Origin: Bacteroidota bacterium | Lineage (GTDB): Bacteria; Bacteroidota; Bacteroidia; Flavobacteriales; Crocinitomicaceae | Direction: 5' to 3' | Assembly (NCBI GenBank): GCA_029558435.1 | Contig: JAKQEZ010000161.1 | Span: forward strand, 1-14,427 | DNA length: 14,427 nt | In this document: piece after piece, positions 6,791 to 13,951 of the stretch | Numbering within the stretch: the first letter of the stretch is position 1 | Layout of the letters: each line of letters begins with the position of its first letter | Notes under the pieces: generated by a model | What the model saw: the letters and a program-made list of their open reading frames with translations, nothing else | The model's database searches: none | What the model was told of the DNA's origin: nothing | Program-made: the position numbers and the translations under genes

Positions 6791-7342
6791 ACAGTATTTC
6801 TTTACAAAATATTCAAATCCGCCTTTATAACCGATTCCCATTGCTTCAAATTTCCATTCTCCATTTCGTTTATAAAGCCTGCCAAATTCAACAGCGGTTT
6901 CAACTGAAAAATCTTCATCCAGTTCATATTTTGCAATTTCTTCATTTGTTTGGGCATTGTAAATTCTAATAAATGAATTCCTCACTTGCCCGAAATTCTG
7001 TTTCCGATTTTCATAATCGTGAATGGTTACAGTGAATATTATTTCCTGTATTTTTGAGTCAACTCTTGAAAGGTCGACTGTTAAAGTTTCATCATCACCA
7101 TCACTGTTTCCTCCCGTTAAATCATCGCCAGACGATTCAACCGAATTGTCGGGTGATTTTTGATTGTTATAGAAAACGAAAAACTCGTCTTTGGGAATTT
7201 TTTTGTTTTCACCTAGCATAAATGCAGATGCATCCAAGTCAAAATCAAAACCTGTACCTTCATTTGGGTCCCATCCCAAACCGACACCTACTTTTGATAA
7301 GCCAATTTCGATGCGTTGTCCTTTTGTCAAATTGATAGCCAT
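6788..7342 (-). CDS. terD: TerD-family calcium-binding stress protein, first gene of the operon
   Basis: A 184-residue canonical TerD protein: MAINLTKGQR, GLGWDPN (21-27), DFDLDASAF (33-41), SGDDLTGGNSDGDDE (71-85), [18 protein letters not shown] and [18 protein letters not shown] (152-169). Both acidic clusters of the Ca2+ sites are intact. It ends in Cys (KKYC). It is the promoter-proximal gene of the 12-gene ter run; the leader is A-rich with no Shine-Dalgarno and I found no clear TAnnTTTG box directly upstream. The 400 bases upstream are filled by a dispersed repeat element and a long inverted repeat. Confidence 0.95.
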   Translation of the reverse strand: MAINLTKGQRIEIGLSKVGVGLGWDPNEGTGFDFDLDASAFMLGENKKIPKDEFFVFYNNQKSPDNSVESSGDDLTGGNSDGDDETLTVDLSRVDSKIQEIIFTVTIHDYENRKQNFGQVRNSFIRIYNAQTNEEIAKYELDEDFSVETAVEFGRLYKRNGEWKFEAMGIGYKGGFEYFVKKYC

Positions 7343-7436
7343 GAAATTTTATTTTTATAAGTTAAACAAACCGTGAAATTACAATTATTTTGTTCAATGA
7401 AAGTCTTTAGTGCGTAGGAAAGATTTGGCTCTTTGA

Positions 7437-7634
7437 CTTTTGCGAAGCGTTGGCTTGTGTGTCGGGCAAAAGGCAATGTGCCAAATGTGTGTCGGGTTTT
7501 CGCTTTTCTTTCTTGTGGGTCGGCAAAAAACTAAATCTTTTTCCTGTCATTGTCATTTCATTATTTTTATTCTCAAACCATTATTCTCTGTCATTTTCGT
7601 TGTCGCTGTCTTTTTCTTCGCCTTGTTGGTAACG
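7437..7634. repeat. dispersed spacer element, copy 1
   Basis: Non-coding spacer between the ter operon and the membrane-protein gene. GAAGCxTxGGCTTGTGTGTCGG (14-mer core at 7452-7465) and CTTGTTGGTAACG (7622-7634) both recur, in the same order and orientation, at 14056-14069 and 14155-14167. The sequence between is T-rich. The long open frames across it (for example 7440-7916 plus) overlap the inverted repeat and the 149-codon gene and look spurious. Confidence 0.6.
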
Positions 7635-7720
7635 GTTTGCAAACAGGCGTATACTGCCAACCTTCAACTTTATTGTCAAGGTACAACTTTGTCAGGCAGT
7701 TACGCTTGTTTGTTGTTATG
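7630..7720. repeat. long imperfect inverted repeat A
   Basis: Left arm 7630-7658 (TAACGGTTTGCAAACAGG at its start, ACTGCC at its end) pairs imperfectly with right arm 7695-7720 (GGCAGTTACGCTTGTTTG, then TTGTTATG). It lies 27 bases after the stop of the membrane-protein gene. It could act as a terminator or as an attC-like cassette boundary. Confidence 0.65.
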
Positions 7721-7747
7721 TGGCGTATTTCTTTCATCGTTTGACAC

Positions 7748-8161
7748 TTACCCGTTCAGTCGTTTCAATGTCATAAGATTTACAGTCCAATATACTGTAA
7801 AAGCAACAACTCCAGTCAGAGAAACTAAAAACAATTCATTAATTCCAAAGCTTGGTTCCCAAAACACTAATCCGAAAATCAGTCCTGAAATTAGACAAAG
7901 CATTCCCGTGAATTGAACAAGTGTCAACCCCCAAACTTTTTTCTTAGATTTAAATTTTTCCCAAAAGGGAAGAGTCAAGGTGAACTGAATTGTCAGTGCA
8001 ATAATTGTTGCTATTGGCACAAATAGTTTAAAAAAACCATTGTCAGGAGAGTTAAAAGCATCTCCATTGTGCACAATAAGATTAAACACTACCAAAAGTC
8101 CTAGCACTGTCAATATTCCGAGCGTTGTCGGTAAAATTGTCTCAATGATTTTAGTTTTCAT
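7748..8161 (-). CDS. four-helix membrane protein, unknown function
   Basis: A 137-residue hydrophobic protein starting MKTKIIETILP. Four likely membrane helices lie at about 8-30, 43-66, 77-101 and 108-130. A basic loop (KFKSKKK, about 70-76) between the second and third helices is probably cytoplasmic. I chose the ATG at 8161; the frame stays open to a TTG at 8197, but that would add a charged, poorly fitting N-terminus. I do not recognise the family. It stands alone between two long inverted repeats, separate from the ter operon and from the stomatin pair, so it looks like an independent cassette. Confidence 0.7.
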   Translation of the reverse strand: MKTKIIETILPTTLGILTVLGLLVVFNLIVHNGDAFNSPDNGFFKLFVPIATIIALTIQFTLTLPFWEKFKSKKKVWGLTLVQFTGMLCLISGLIFGLVFWEPSFGINELFLVSLTGVVAFTVYWTVNLMTLKRLNG

Positions 8162-8243
8162 TCTTATTATTTTTTTAGTTTCTCTATAAACGGTCAAGTC
8201 ATTAAGATATTTTGTCTGTCTGTTGTCTTTTACTAATATGCCA

Positions 8244-8373
8244 CATAACGGTTGCCGGTATGTGATGTTGCGTCTTTGAAGCGCTTATTTGTCGAGTTAC
8301 CACAAGGTAACCAGTTGAACTGACCATAGCAAACCCTCACCCAGCAATAACATATACCGGCTGTTATGCAACG
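8244..8373. repeat. long imperfect inverted repeat B with inner hairpins
   Basis: Left arm 8244-8264 (CATAACGGTTGCCGGTATGTG overall, with CCGGTATGT matching) pairs with right arm 8350-8373 (ACATATACCGGCTGTTATGC, then AACG). Inside are GTTACC-ACAA-GGTAAC (8296-8311) and CAGTT-G-AACTG (8312-8322). The outer arm touches the stop codon of the stomatin gene, so the structure can serve as its terminator. The TAACG/GTTATGC ends recall attC-type recombination sites. Confidence 0.65.
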
Positions 8374-9357
8374 CTATTTGTGATTACTCAGCATTTCTTT
8401 TATTCCACCAATTGAGCTTAAAATTCCTGTTGCTTCAAACGGTATGTAAATCGTTTTATTATCTTTTCCAGATACCATTTCTTGAAGCGTATCAATATAT
8501 TTAGTTGCTATTAGATAGTTAATTGGGTCACCATTTTTTGAACTAATTGCATTTGTGACAAGTTTAATTGCTTCTGCTTCAGCTTCTGCCGTTTTAATTC
8601 TGGCTTGAGCTTGTCCTTCAGCTCTGAGAATCTCAGATTGTTTTTCTCCTTCAGCTTTCTTTATTTCACTTTCTCGGAATCCTTCAGCTTCTAATACTTT
8701 AGCTGTTTTCTTTCCTTCTGCATCCAACACAGCTGCTCTTCTATCTCTTTCAGCGCGCATTTGCTTCTCCATAGCCTGCTTAATATCTTCAGGCGGATTA
8801 ATGTCCTGTAATTCTACACGATTAACCTTTACACCCCATTTATTTGTTGCATCATCAAGGATTGTACGTAGTTTTGAATTAATGGTATCACGTGAACTTA
8901 AAGATTCATCCAGTTCTAATTCACCAATCACATTCCTTAGTGTTGTTTGTGTTAGTTTTTCAATTGCATCGGGCAAATTTTCAATTTCATAAACTGCTTT
9001 GACTGGATCCATAATTTGGAAATATAATAATGCGTTTATTTGAACATTTACATTATCCTTTGTAATAACATTTTGCTTTGGAAAGTCATATACGGTTTCA
9101 CGTATATCAATTTTGGTTTTAGTACTAAATCTAACGTGTTTTTGGTCATCCATACCTTCAACAACATATCGCCATGTTATTTCTCTTGGTTTATCAACGA
9201 TAGGCCAGATTATGTTTATTCCAGATTGTAATGTACGACTATACTTTCCAAGTCGTTCTATTACCATAACTTCAGCTTGTTGCACAATCTTAAAACCTGC
9301 AATTGCAAAGATTAAAACGAAAAAAGCAATGGCTCCTGCGATGATAATTAGTCCCAT
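8374..9357 (-). CDS. stomatin/SPFH membrane protein (slipin, QmcA-like)
   Basis: A 327-residue SPFH-domain protein. A single N-terminal membrane helix (about 2-22) is followed by the prohibitin-homology domain: VIERLGKYSRTLQSGINIIWP (from residue 32), TKDNVNVQINALLYFQI and a GELELDESLSSRDTIN stretch. EKQMRAERDRRA follows, then a long Ala/Glu-rich coiled coil with repeated AEG units (about 208-265) and a C-terminal oligomerisation segment. Length agrees with paraslipins and QmcA, about 300 residues. Such proteins form large membrane cages or rafts that organise membrane enzymes and proteases. The NfeD gene lies 6 bases upstream, the classic stomatin-operon-partner arrangement. The TAG stop abuts inverted repeat B. 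Confidence 0.95.
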   Translation of the reverse strand: MGLIIIAGAIAFFVLIFAIAGFKIVQQAEVMVIERLGKYSRTLQSGINIIWPIVDKPREITWRYVVEGMDDQKHVRFSTKTKIDIRETVYDFPKQNVITKDNVNVQINALLYFQIMDPVKAVYEIENLPDAIEKLTQTTLRNVIGELELDESLSSRDTINSKLRTILDDATNKWGVKVNRVELQDINPPEDIKQAMEKQMRAERDRRAAVLDAEGKKTAKVLEAEGFRESEIKKAEGEKQSEILRAEGQAQARIKTAEAEAEAIKLVTNAISSKNGDPINYLIATKYIDTLQEMVSGKDNKTIYIPFEATGILSSIGGIKEMLSNHK

Positions 9358-9363
9358 AATTAG

Positions 9364-9798
9364 TTAATTTAAAGGTTTAACAATTAATACAATACTGTCT
9401 ATTTCAACAACTGTGACAATTTTCCCAATTTGAATTATTTCATTGTTTAATGATTTTGCCTTCCAGTCATCTCCATCTATTTTTATCCTACCTGAATTTT
9501 TTAAAAGGTTTATTTCCTCTGTGACTGTTCCATTTTTATGAATTAAAGCATCTTGGTTAGTTTTGACTTTGTTTTTTCTATACCCGTATTTTGTTATGAT
9601 TGGTCTTACTAGAAAATAGGTAAGAGTAACTCCAAATGCAAAAAATAATATTTGCCATTTTATTTCCAATCCAAAGTAATTACCGATTGCAGCAAATATA
9701 AATCCAATTCCCACCGCACCAGAAATGAATCCTGCTGTAAATATTTCAGCTATAAATGCGATTATTCCAATTGCTATTAAAATGTGCCAAGTTTCCAT
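9364..9798 (-). CDS. short NfeD-family membrane protein, stomatin partner
   Basis: A 144-residue NfeD protein. Three hydrophobic helices (about 4-24, 26-43, 48-66) contain the family's small-residue-rich GFISGAVGIG stretch. A soluble C-terminal half (about 78-144; NGTVTEEINLLKNSGRIKIDGDDWKA and on) has the beta-rich pattern of the NfeD OB fold. This is the short class without the N-terminal ClpP-like serine protease domain. Its OB domain is known to partner SPFH proteins, and the next gene, 6 bases on, is a stomatin. The pair is bounded by inverted repeats on both sides. Confidence 0.92.
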   Translation of the reverse strand: METWHILIAIGIIAFIAEIFTAGFISGAVGIGFIFAAIGNYFGLEIKWQILFFAFGVTLTYFLVRPIITKYGYRKNKVKTNQDALIHKNGTVTEEINLLKNSGRIKIDGDDWKAKSLNNEIIQIGKIVTVVEIDSIVLIVKPLN

Positions 9799-9842
9799 TT
9801 TTATAATATTTATGTTGATGAACTTTTCTTTTCATAGTGTTG

Positions 9843-9971
9843 CATAACGGATGGGTATATGAAACGTTTGGCAATTCAAAGCGATTTCCTATCAAACCGT
9901 TGCAACGTTTATTAAATGGACCGCCCTTAAAATTAGCACTTTCCGCCAAATGTTTTATATACCGTGTTACC
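9843..9971. repeat. long imperfect inverted repeat C
   Basis: Left arm 9843-9872 (CATAACGGATGGGTATATGA at the start, ACGTTTGGC at the end) pairs with right arm 9945-9971 (GCCAAATGTTTTATATACCG, then TGTTACC). The overall plan, including CATAACGG and GGTATAT-type blocks, is that of repeat B. It lies 45 bases before the NfeD start. Confidence 0.65.
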
Positions 9972-10115
9972 AACTGGCCTTTATTCATTTTCAATCAATT
10001 AGCTATCAATTTTGCAGTACCCCGTGCGTTCGGACAGACATACTCTTTGACAAGTTTTGGTCGTGCGTTCGGCTTTTCGAGCGACTTGGCAATGTGTGTG
10101 GCTGTGAAGCGAGGG
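9972..10115. other. spacer between the NfeD and UVR genes
   Basis: No gene is supported here. CGTGCGTTCGG occurs twice (about 10022 and 10070), and GGCAATGTGTGTGGC (about 10088) resembles the TGTGTCGG-type words of the dispersed spacer element. It is probably a degraded copy. The plus-strand open frames over it overlap repeat C and are not convincing. Confidence 0.4.
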
Positions 10116-10508
10116 CTATTTTTTTATCCTCTGCTTTATTATCTCTTTAATCTGTATGTCATTTTTTTCTGTTCCAAGGTAAAAATAAAGCAAATAATCT
10201 TCCTCATAATGAAATCCTGATTTTTTAATGTCAAATTCCTCTCGCAATTCAATATATTTTAAAATTTTCTTTTCCTTATCTCGCCACGATGCAGCCCACT
10301 CAAAATTCTGTGATTTTACTCCTTCAATTTTTTCTTTCTTTGCGTGTTCCAATCTTTTTTCATTGTAATATTCAAAATCCAGTATTTTCCTCTTTACTTC
10401 TTCCTGTTCTATAAGGGATTCCAAAAGGTTCTCAAAATCGTTTATGTTAAAATCTGTACTATTTAAAGTCAGTTTCAATTTCTCTACTATTTCTTCAACT
10501 GCTATCAT
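10116..10508 (-). CDS. UVR-motif protein, partner of the WYL regulator
   Basis: A 130-residue charged, helical protein. Residues about 52-85 (RLEHAKKEKIEGVKSQNFEW, then AASWRDKEKKI) fit the UVR helix-hairpin motif known from UvrB, UvrC and ClpC/McsA, where it mediates protein-protein contact. The N-terminal half (EEIVEKLKLTLN, INDFENLLESLIEQEEVK) is acidic and possibly coiled coil; no catalytic domain is visible. It starts at the base next to the WYL gene's stop codon (zero gap), so the two are surely co-expressed. I infer an accessory or anti-regulator for the WYL protein, or a clamp to a DNA-repair or Clp machine. The overall family is not recognised. Confidence 0.75.
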   Translation of the reverse strand: MIAVEEIVEKLKLTLNSTDFNINDFENLLESLIEQEEVKRKILDFEYYNEKRLEHAKKEKIEGVKSQNFEWAASWRDKEKKILKYIELREEFDIKKSGFHYEEDYLLYFYLGTEKNDIQIKEIIKQRIKK

Positions 10509-11405
10509 TTAATACTGTTTTAGAGTTGCCTGCATTGAATTCTTAATGTCTTTTATCAAGCTTTCCGGTTCAATTACTTTCAGGTTTTCACCATACGAAA
10601 GCAACTCCATAAAAAAGTCATGAGTTACAAACAATGTTAGTTTAATCCGCAATTCTTCTTCATTGTCAATCAAAATCTGTTGTGACTCATGCAGTGGCAA
10701 AGATTTAATGTATTTACCTTGAAAAGGGTCGAAAGACAGAATCACTTCCTGCGGTTTATGCCCATTTGGGCTGATTATTCCAAAACAATATTTATAATGG
10801 TCGTTAATGTTAAAATCATTTGGGAACTGGAATTTCCTTTTTGTAATCTCTAAATCAGTTAATCGGTCAAGGGCAAAACTTTTTACTTGATTACCTTTCA
10901 GGTCATTTGCTAAAACATACCACCTGTTTTTAAACTCTTTAAGTGCATAAGGTTCTACAATGCGTTCAGTCAATTCATCTTCCCAATATTTTTTATAAGT
11001 GAAATTAATCTGAACCTGATTTTTTATTGCATGAAGTAATCCGTACAAGTTTTCAGTTCCTTGAGGTCTCCGTTTTTCAAAATGTATATGGTTTGAAAGC
11101 CTGTCGGTTATATTCAAAGCATTAAATGTATCAAATGCTTCTAAAATTCTCTCATTAACTTCGGGTTGTTGCTCAAAGTCAATGAAATAAACTTTTCTTG
11201 AAAAATTATATTGAATATCAATATTATAGATTGAACGAATGTCTTCAAGGTCTCTTTGGAAAGTTCGTTTTGATACGTTGAAATCGTAAGATAGCAATTC
11301 TGATTCAAGCGAAAGATAATCAGCAATCTCACTAAAAGATGCAGAACACTTTCTCAGCTTTTTAATAATCAAGTTATAACGTGAAATTGCTTCTCTTTTT
11401 GACAT
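10509..11405 (-). CDS. WYL-domain transcriptional regulator
   Basis: A 298-residue regulator. Residues about 8-60 form a winged helix-turn-helix with the family's SKRTFQRDLEDIRSIY recognition segment. A WYL domain follows (about 120-195): VQINFTYKKYW, EPYALKEFKNRWYVLA (151-166, the WYL signature as WYV) and SFALDRL (176-182). A C-terminal extension of WCX type ends the protein. WYL domains sense nucleic acid or nucleotide ligands and often control defence or DNA-damage genes in bacteria. The gene lies 64 bases after the GmrSD-like gene and directly before the UVR gene. It may repress its own operon or the nuclease genes upstream (inference). A TAnnTTTG box stands 22 bases before its start. 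Confidence 0.93.
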   Translation of the reverse strand: MSKREAISRYNLIIKKLRKCSASFSEIADYLSLESELLSYDFNVSKRTFQRDLEDIRSIYNIDIQYNFSRKVYFIDFEQQPEVNERILEAFDTFNALNITDRLSNHIHFEKRRPQGTENLYGLLHAIKNQVQINFTYKKYWEDELTERIVEPYALKEFKNRWYVLANDLKGNQVKSFALDRLTDLEITKRKFQFPNDFNINDHYKYCFGIISPNGHKPQEVILSFDPFQGKYIKSLPLHESQQILIDNEEELRIKLTLFVTHDFFMELLSYGENLKVIEPESLIKDIKNSMQATLKQY

Positions 11406-11426
11406 GGTGTTTTATTTCTTTTTTAT

Positions 11427-11452
11427 CAAAACTACTTTTGAGGCAAGCCAAA
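11427..11452 (-). promoter_or_regulatory. candidate Bacteroidota promoter for WYL-UVR
   Basis: The minus strand has TAGTTTTG (11434-11427), an exact match to the TAnnTTTG -7 box, 21 bases before the WYL start. A TTTG (11452-11449) precedes it, but the 14-base spacing is shorter than the usual about 19, so the -33 box is doubtful. Confidence 0.4.
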
Positions 11453-11469
11453 ACATGTCGCAGTATAAA

Positions 11470-13170
11470 TTAATCTTCAACTCTCCAGAATTTTTTTGCA
11501 AATGAAATTATAGAAGATTGTCTTTCTTTTATTTCCAATTCATCCCATTTCCCTCTTGATTTTATCAAATCCCCGATTTCCTTTTGAGAAAGTAATGTAG
11601 AGTTTAGAAAGCCTTCTGATTTGTCAATTGGGCTGTTATTGTTCAACTGTGCATTTTTTCCTAAAGTCATTAAAACCAAGTTTCCGATATTGTTTAGAAA
11701 TTGATTTCTAAAATCATCAGAGTACGCAGTAAATTCAGGATTGACAGGAGTTATATGTTCTAATGTGTTATCAAGATTCCTCGCTTCAAACTTATTTAAA
11801 AATTCACTTACTGGCATTGGAGCAACTTTATGAACATTTCGTAAATGATTTTCATATTTCCATAACAAATACCTTGTGGCTTTGCGATAATGATTTGTAT
11901 CGTTCAGATAACCAATAAAATTATTATTAAACTGCCAATACCATTTAAAACCAGATTTAGATGTGTTTAATAGCTTTTCTTTTAGTTCTTCAAAATTGCC
12001 TTTATAATGTTTTGCATAAGAGTGAAACTCGTTAGTTCTGTAGTCGCCATAACTATATTCCATTTTAAACAAAATAATTTCCATTAACCTGATTGTTTTT
12101 TCCAAATCTGATATATCGGAAAAACCATGATAATGAAATACTTTTAAAAGTAATGGCCAGCTATTGTATGCGTCAAGAATTAGAACATCACCAATTACAC
12201 TATTTCCGTTTGATAATTTTTCAATTTTCTCAACATTTATAAATGTGTTTTTCAGACTGGTACAAAAATCCTTAATCCATTGCTCCTTGTCTTTTGAATC
12301 ATTTAGTTCACGTTTTATATTTTCCAATGGAGATTCCCAACCTTTTAGAAAACCTGTACTATAATGACCCAAAACCTGGTCTTCATTGAGTTTTTCAATC
12401 CGTTCAGTTTGTTTATAAATGTCTGAGAACTCGTTTTCAACATACTTAATTGCATCAATTGGATTTGGTTCTTCGGCATTTAAATAAACCTGATACATTA
12501 AATATGCTTTGAGCTTTTCAAGATTTGTAAGGTCTTTTCCTCTATCGTTTTGGAAAGCAAATATTTGTGTTGCCTGAACCTTGTCTGAAACCTCGAACGT
12601 TGTAATAATTGCCTCTTCAATAGTTTTCTTCCATTTGACAAGTTCCTGAGAATTTTCCTTTGGCATTAATTCGTTAAAATATTGCCACGCATCATTAATC
12701 CTGTGTTTTGAATCGGTATCAGCAACTATTTCAGTGTTTGAAAAAACTACAAGATTTTCAAAATAATTGTCGTCATATTCAACAGTTTTGAATTTTCTCC
12801 GCTTGCCAATTTGCAGGTATGTTTCTTTAACCCGCCAAAGCTCAATAGGATTATCAAAACTGTCTAATAGCTTTTCGCCTTTATTTTCTCTGTTTTGTAA
12901 TTCAGTAATCAAACAGCTAAAGAAAATTACAATACTGGTAAGCCTTTGCTGTCCATCAATTACCCAGTATTTGTTTTCATTTGCTTCGTCTTTTTCAAAA
13001 AGAAAGTGCCCGAAAAAATATTTTTTCTTGGGATTTTGTTCTCTCAAATCTGAAATAAACTGTTTTATCTGTTTATCCTTTTCCCAAGAATAGGCTCTTT
13101 GATAGGGTGGGATGACAAATTGAATATCTGAATTGTCAAATAATCTTTTAATGATTGATTCTCTTTCCAT
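11470..13170 (-). CDS. DUF262-DUF1524 (GmrSD-like) nuclease
   Basis: A 566-residue fused GmrSD-type protein. The N-terminal DUF262 (GmrS-like, ParB/Srx fold) has IPPYQRAYSW (20-29), FFGHF (52-56) and the nucleotide-binding signature DGQQRLTS (72-79). The C-terminal DUF1524 (GmrD-like, HNH/His-Me finger) has LEHITP around H472, IGNLVLM around N497 and NAQLNN near 506-511. GmrSD is a type IV restriction enzyme that uses NTP to cut modified phage DNA; single-chain forms such as this are widespread and several give phage defence. I use the ATG at 13170 rather than the one at 13212: DUF262 begins there, and it overlaps the exonuclease stop by one base (TAATG). The exonuclease and zinc-finger genes are just upstream, WYL just downstream. 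Confidence 0.9.
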   Translation of the reverse strand: MERESIIKRLFDNSDIQFVIPPYQRAYSWEKDKQIKQFISDLREQNPKKKYFFGHFLFEKDEANENKYWVIDGQQRLTSIVIFFSCLITELQNRENKGEKLLDSFDNPIELWRVKETYLQIGKRRKFKTVEYDDNYFENLVVFSNTEIVADTDSKHRINDAWQYFNELMPKENSQELVKWKKTIEEAIITTFEVSDKVQATQIFAFQNDRGKDLTNLEKLKAYLMYQVYLNAEEPNPIDAIKYVENEFSDIYKQTERIEKLNEDQVLGHYSTGFLKGWESPLENIKRELNDSKDKEQWIKDFCTSLKNTFINVEKIEKLSNGNSVIGDVLILDAYNSWPLLLKVFHYHGFSDISDLEKTIRLMEIILFKMEYSYGDYRTNEFHSYAKHYKGNFEELKEKLLNTSKSGFKWYWQFNNNFIGYLNDTNHYRKATRYLLWKYENHLRNVHKVAPMPVSEFLNKFEARNLDNTLEHITPVNPEFTAYSDDFRNQFLNNIGNLVLMTLGKNAQLNNNSPIDKSEGFLNSTLLSQKEIGDLIKSRGKWDELEIKERQSSIISFAKKFWRVED

Positions 13171-13649
13171 TAAACTTCTGATGAAATATGAATTAAAAAC
13201 AATTTTGCACAAGCCCTTGCATCACTTAAAGCATCGTGATGATTCAAAGGAATAGAATAATTATGGCACAATGAAGCCAAATTATCCTTAAAAATTCTGT
13301 AAGTACAACACTTTTCATAAAATGGAGCTTTCATTCCAAAATATTCAAGGGTCTTTTCCAATACTGGAAAATCAAAAGACAAACCGTTGTGTGCAACAAC
13401 GGTTTGGTTCTTTATGAATGGTTCTATTTTGTGCCAGATTTTATCGAAAGTCGGAGCGTTAGCTGTATCCTGTGGTGTTATGCCGTGAATATCAATAAAC
13501 TTATCCCAATAGTAATTATCAGGTGGCTGTACCAATAAATTTATTTCATTGGTTATTACTCCTTGTTCAACTCGAACTAGTCCAACCTGACAAATGCTCC
13601 AACGATAACCTTGTGCAGTTTCAAAATCTATTGCCGTAAAATTCTCCAT
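13170..13649 (-). CDS. DnaQ-like DEDDh 3'-5' exonuclease
   Basis: A 159-residue exonuclease of the DNA polymerase III epsilon type. All five DEDDh residues are visible: D8 and E10 (AIDFETA), D93 (HNGLSFDFPVL), and H137 with D142 (HHDALSDARACAKL). It is a bare catalytic domain without helicase, BRCT or polymerase-binding extension. I start at the ATG at 13649, because the longer frame to 13706 runs into the zinc-finger gene and adds non-family residues. It begins 2 bases after that gene and ends with a one-base stop/start overlap with the GmrSD-like gene, so the three are translated together. It probably trims DNA ends made by the HNH nuclease, or acts on RNA or small DNA (inference). Confidence 0.94.
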   Translation of the reverse strand: MENFTAIDFETAQGYRWSICQVGLVRVEQGVITNEINLLVQPPDNYYWDKFIDIHGITPQDTANAPTFDKIWHKIEPFIKNQTVVAHNGLSFDFPVLEKTLEYFGMKAPFYEKCCTYRIFKDNLASLCHNYSIPLNHHDALSDARACAKLFLIHISSEV

Positions 13650-13651
13650 AT

Positions 13652-13903
13652 TTATAAGGCAGGAGCATGTTTTCCTTTGTTTGAACCATTTGGGTGTCTC
13701 GAACAACTTGAAGCTGTCATAGAGCTTATTGAACTAAACGATTGTCCACAATACTTACATGTATATTTTGCCTTTTCACTACCTTCATAAAGTTTGTGCT
13801 TTCCTTTGTTTGAACCAAGTGGATGACGTGAACAACTTGAAGCTGTTAAACTTGATACACTTGAAAATTTTTGTCCGCAATACTCGCAATAAAAATTAGC
13901 CAT
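13652..13903 (-). CDS. tandem-repeat C2-CH zinc-finger small protein
   Basis: An 83-residue protein of two near-identical units with a 43-residue period. Each has CxYCGQxFSS, a Ser-rich turn, TASSCSRHPxGSNKGKH. Candidate metal ligands are C6, C9, C24, H27 and H36, repeated at C49, C52, C67, H70 and H79. The 129-bp DNA period is also visible (13671 onward against 13800 onward), so the doubling is fairly recent. The fingers could bind nucleic acid or a partner such as the exonuclease encoded 2 bases downstream. The start ATG at 13903 follows an A/T-rich leader without Shine-Dalgarno. The family is not named to my knowledge; single-unit relatives seem common in bacteria. Confidence 0.8.
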   Translation of the reverse strand: MANFYCEYCGQKFSSVSSLTASSCSRHPLGSNKGKHKLYEGSEKAKYTCKYCGQSFSSISSMTASSCSRHPNGSNKGKHAPAL

Positions 13904-13924
13904 AATTTTAAAATTTATAGTTTA

Positions 13925-13951
13925 TGCCTACTCTAAAGTTTTCGGCTTTCC
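13925..13951. repeat. short dispersed repeat, copy 2
   Basis: TGCCTACTCTA, two bases, then GTTTTCGGCTTTCC; matches 3310-3338. It lies 22 bases before the zinc-finger start. Confidence 0.5.

Noticed and set aside
7343..7430. Promoter for the ter operon
   Set aside because: Only weak matches such as TAATTTCA were found and no TTTG at the right distance, so none is annotated.
7440..7916. 158-codon plus-strand open frame
   Set aside because: It spans the dispersed spacer and inverted repeat A and overlaps the membrane-protein gene antisense; its composition is low complexity and it has no recognisable domain.
8162..8197. TTG start extending the membrane protein by 12 residues
   Set aside because: The ATG at 8161 is nearer the first helix and no ribosome site supports the TTG.
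7630..9971. Calling a true integron
   Set aside because: No integrase gene and no proven attC core sites are visible; only the layout and the arm ends are suggestive.
9746..9994. 82-codon minus-strand open frame before nfeD
   Set aside because: It covers inverted repeat C and the first codons of the NfeD gene in another frame; repeat-derived.
13171..13212. 14-residue N-terminal extension of the GmrSD-like protein
   Set aside because: It overlaps the end of the exonuclease gene; the DUF262 pattern starts at the ATG at 13170, which gives a one-base coupled overlap.
13650..13706. N-terminal extension of the exonuclease
   Set aside because: It overlaps the zinc-finger gene, and the exonuclease family begins at the ATG at 13649.
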